Below, piece after piece: positions 61,035-64,000 of a stretch of 64,000 nt of DNA. The position numbers and the translations under genes are program-made. The notes under the pieces are model-generated. The model had not been told where the DNA came from and made no database searches. It saw only the letters and a list, made by a program, of their open reading frames with translations. Position 1 is the stretch's first letter. Every line of letters starts with the position of its first letter. Origin of the DNA: Strix aluco (lineage: Eukaryota; Chordata; Aves; Strigiformes; Strigidae); the NCBI RefSeq assembly GCF_031877795.1, contig NC_133932.1:18354180-18418179 (forward strand). Reading direction: 5' to 3'.

Positions 61035-61325
61035 CTCGTGCTGGGGGTTCTCTCCAGCATGGCCCTGGCTGTCTTGCCCCGGGCAGCCCAGAGCAGGGCA
61101 GAGCAGAGGGGAAGCACCCCCTCCCTCCGCCTGCTGCCAGTGGTCTGCCTGCTGCAGCCCGGGATGCAGTTCGCCCCCAATGCCCCAGGGGTACTTTGCT
61201 GGCTCCAAGTTGCTCAACTTCGGGTCCACCATCACCCCAGGGCTCTGCACAGCTGCTTTCCAGCTGGGTCTCCCCCAGCACATACAGCTCCAGGGGCTTG
61301 TTCCTCCCCAGGTCCAGGACTTTGC

Positions 61326-64000
61326 TCTTCCCTCTTCCCCTTCTTCAACGACAGGAAGCTCCTGGCAGCCCCTTTCTCCAGCCTGTCAAGGTCCCTCTGG
61401 TTGGCAACACAACCCTCGGCTGCAGGAGCCTCTCCTCCCAGTCATGTGCCTTCTGCAAGCTGTCTGAGGGTGTGCTCTGCCCCATCATCCGGATCACTGA
61501 ATGTGGACAGGGCGCGCATCATGCCGCGCAGGGCTTTGTCACAGAATGATCAGAAATTGAGGGGGAAGATCCACTTTTGTGTGTGTGTGTGTGTGTGTGT
61601 ATTATAAATATGGTGCTTCTCCCTGTCATCCCTTCAAGCCATTAAAAGGTGCACAGGCTCTCTCGTTTTTCATTTGAATGTCACACCTCTTCTTAGTACT
61701 GACCTTACGTGCAACGTTGTATCGGGCTGTACTCTCGCATAGACTGTTGGATAGTACCTAGCCTAGATTAGTAGAGAGCAGATTAATCTGCATTACCGGT
61801 GCTAACACCAGTGACGGGAGGTTGCATCTGGCTGTTCAGCCAAAGGATAAAAATCAAAGGTGTCTCTTGAACTCAGTGGGCTATTGACTGAATTCATCAC
61901 GCTCAAAAAACAAAAGCTACAGGAGAAAGGCATATTCTATCTTGACTGCTACAATGCATGTTTTAGGAGGTATGAAGATAAACCCTCCGTGCCCCTCCGC
62001 CCACCCCCTTCCAAGAAAAAGGACTAGAGAAAAAAGATGCAACTTCTAGAGCAATGAGGCTTTTAATAGCCAAGTAAATTTCCCTGTATCATGCCCATTC
62101 AATGAGCTACTTTGTCTGACACTCTGCCTTACTCGGTACCAGCATAAGACTCTTCCAGGAAATATTAAACAAAACAAAAAAAAAATATATTGCTGTACAG
62201 CCAGTTGCCTGCGTTACGCTATGGAAGATGTAGAATTCCTCTCTGATCCACAACTTTCCACCTACAAGCAAAACCGTAGTGAAGCTTTCCTCCATTTCCA
62301 ATGCGCTCTGATGGCTCTTCCCCAGGGAAAGCCTTTCCTCTGTCACTCTGGGGGCATAGCTGGTCATAGGCAAGGCAAGCCCCGAGCCCCACGCACCATC
62401 CGAGGCCACCACCGTCCTCCTGTAGCCGTGAGCAAGATCTCAAACTCCTTTTCCGCTGCAGGAGAAGAGTTGTTAATAGAAATGGATGCACATGGCACAG
62501 TCTGTTCCAGAACAGTCACAGCTGTTCAAAGCTTTCCGTGCCCTGGATTGGGGGGTTTCAGGACCAGCTCCTGGGTCAGCTTGCACCGAGGCTAGCGACA
62601 GCTGTGCTTCATGCAGGTAACTCAGGTTTAACCCTTTGTCCCCTGACCATCCCCACAGGTCCAGCAGCATAGAAAGTCACAGTGGGCTGCGTTGGAGCAA
62701 CCTGCTCCGCTGGACTTGTGGCAAATGTTGCGTCTGCATCCCTGCCCTTCTGTTCTCCCTGTAGGGTCCTGGTCAATACAACAAGCTGCTCTCCCTGGAA
62801 ATGACCATCGTGGCGAAAGACAGGCTCCACTGTGAGCCACGACCTTCACCCACCGAGCAGCCAGCACAGCCAGGGACACGTTTGTGCGAAAGTCCCTTCT
62901 CATGGCAAAAAGGGGATCCATAGTCAGCTTTGGATGTCGTGTGTCTGGTGTAACTGTTGATACTGCGCAATGCCTTGGTTAAAATAGAAGCGACGAAGAG
63001 AGTTAAAAACCTGCCCTTTTCAGGAAAAATGCAGGAAATCGGCATCTTTTGGCTATTTTACACTCCAACAAGAAAGATTGTGGGCCCGTGTTTTGCTGAT
63101 TAGGGATACCAATCAAACTCAGACACCAGAGTGAAAAGAGCAGGCGTATTTTACTGGAAATAGCTAAATCATGTAACAGAATAATACAGAAAACATACAA
63201 CAAGAAAAGACAGAATAGTGCACTTAAACAAACAGGAAAATACAGGGTAATGCATCAAATCGTTACTACACGAGAGAGAGAATAGTGATTAAGAAAGATC
63301 CATCACCACTTGCATATGTTACCATCATCCAGATCCGCAGTCGCCGGGGAGCCCCGGTTACAGCGAGGATTTGGAGAGCCTTTCCCGGCAAGTGGGAAAT
63401 CCTACGCGGTGCGTCCACCCGTAGGTGAGGCTTCCAAAGTCGCTGTGAGCGGGTCCCGCCTTATATACCCCCAAATCAGCAAGCCAGAATAACTGGCACC
63501 TTTGTTTTGAGCGGAACATCTGGTTTCACTCTCACATTAGATTCCCCCGGAGCCTGGCCAGGGCTCAAGGGAGAAGCTAAGGGAGTTTCCCTGCTTATCT
63601 AATTTATTTATGTTCTTTTTAGAACAAGGCCACACGTCTGGTCCCAAGGCCGGACAGCAGGCTTCATGGCCTTGTTAACTTACCTGTACGCAAAAAAGAA
63701 GATACATACATTCAGGATAGACATGTTTTCATTACATTCATCATCAGTCAGGAGTCTATGATATCTAAGCTACATCTTTCATTAATGAGCATACATATTT
63801 CGTTAATGACTACATACTAAGTTAGCAGCTTTGGCTCGGGGCCTGTGGTTCAGGCTTCAATACTTCAACACTTTAGCACTTTTTACATCAGGATAGGCGG
63901 TTTGTTATAACCTAGTACAATACCTACTAGCACAACGGTTATCAGTTACAAAATATACAGGATTCATCTATAGGTCAACTCTGGCTTGGGCCTATTGTCC
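61326..64000. repeat. Tandem segmental duplication, unit 4 (partial)
   Basis: The first 2,675 bp of a fourth unit, all intergenic. It carries the TG microsatellite and the LTR-like segment and ends before the CR1 tail. A further gene copy would have its 3' end about 650 bp beyond the window. Confidence 0.95.
61578..61600. repeat. TG dinucleotide microsatellite, unit 4
   Basis: Same run as at 253. Confidence 0.95.

Larger units (their letters stand above)
41522..61325. repeat. Tandem segmental duplication, unit 3
   Basis: Third copy, 19,804 bp: 7,330 bp of minisatellite plus 12,474 bp. The 10-bp deficit against units 1 and 2 is two fewer GGGAC repeats near 48202. It shares the A-rich tract form and a C/T change (near 42597) with unit 4, but shares a G-to-A change near 44194 with unit 2. 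Confidence 0.97.

Overview
The window looks like avian, probably songbird, nuclear DNA. It carries the 3' tail of a CR1 retrotransposon, an endogenous retrovirus whose LTR starts and ends in the style of bird LTR elements, and intron-split genes with GT..AG splice sites. There are no bacterial operons, RNA genes or CRISPR arrays. Bird origin is inferred from these repeats; the species and chromosome cannot be told.

The window is almost entirely a head-to-tail tandem segmental duplication. Base 1 corresponds to bases 19709, 41522 and 61326, giving three complete units (19,708, 21,813 and 19,804 bp) and a 2.7-kb start of a fourth. Outside one internal minisatellite the units are 12,484, 12,484 and 12,474 bp and differ by only scattered substitutions and microsatellite steps. 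Each unit holds one minus-strand gene for a compact PH-RhoGAP protein resembling ARHGAP20. I rebuilt it as 15 coding exons whose phases all agree (about 558 codons, from an ATG at 19195 to a stop at 3709 in copy 1). Exons 1-2 lie 9.3-12 kb from exons 3-15 because intron 2 contains a 10-12 kb endogenous retrovirus in the same orientation.

The retrovirus (8663-18828, 28371-40641, 50174-60445) is flanked in all three units by the same 5-bp target duplication CCTTG. This means one insertion that predates the amplification. It keeps a 5' LTR, a tRNA-Lys-like primer binding site, a gag start with hydrophobic segments, the downstream part of gag, a protease (DTGA), and a U3-truncated 3' LTR. Almost all of pol, and env, are gone. 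Between the two unique parts of gag sits a 54-bp (18-codon) minisatellite of 133, 172 and 135 units. It accounts for nearly all the length difference between units. The gag frame inside it carries many TGA codons, so these copies are not intact genes.

Between genes lie about 3.5-4 kb of DNA with a GC-box promoter candidate, a TG microsatellite, a probable old LTR with a TATA box, and the CR1 tail. The RhoGAP genes are the only loci I consider likely to make a cellular protein.
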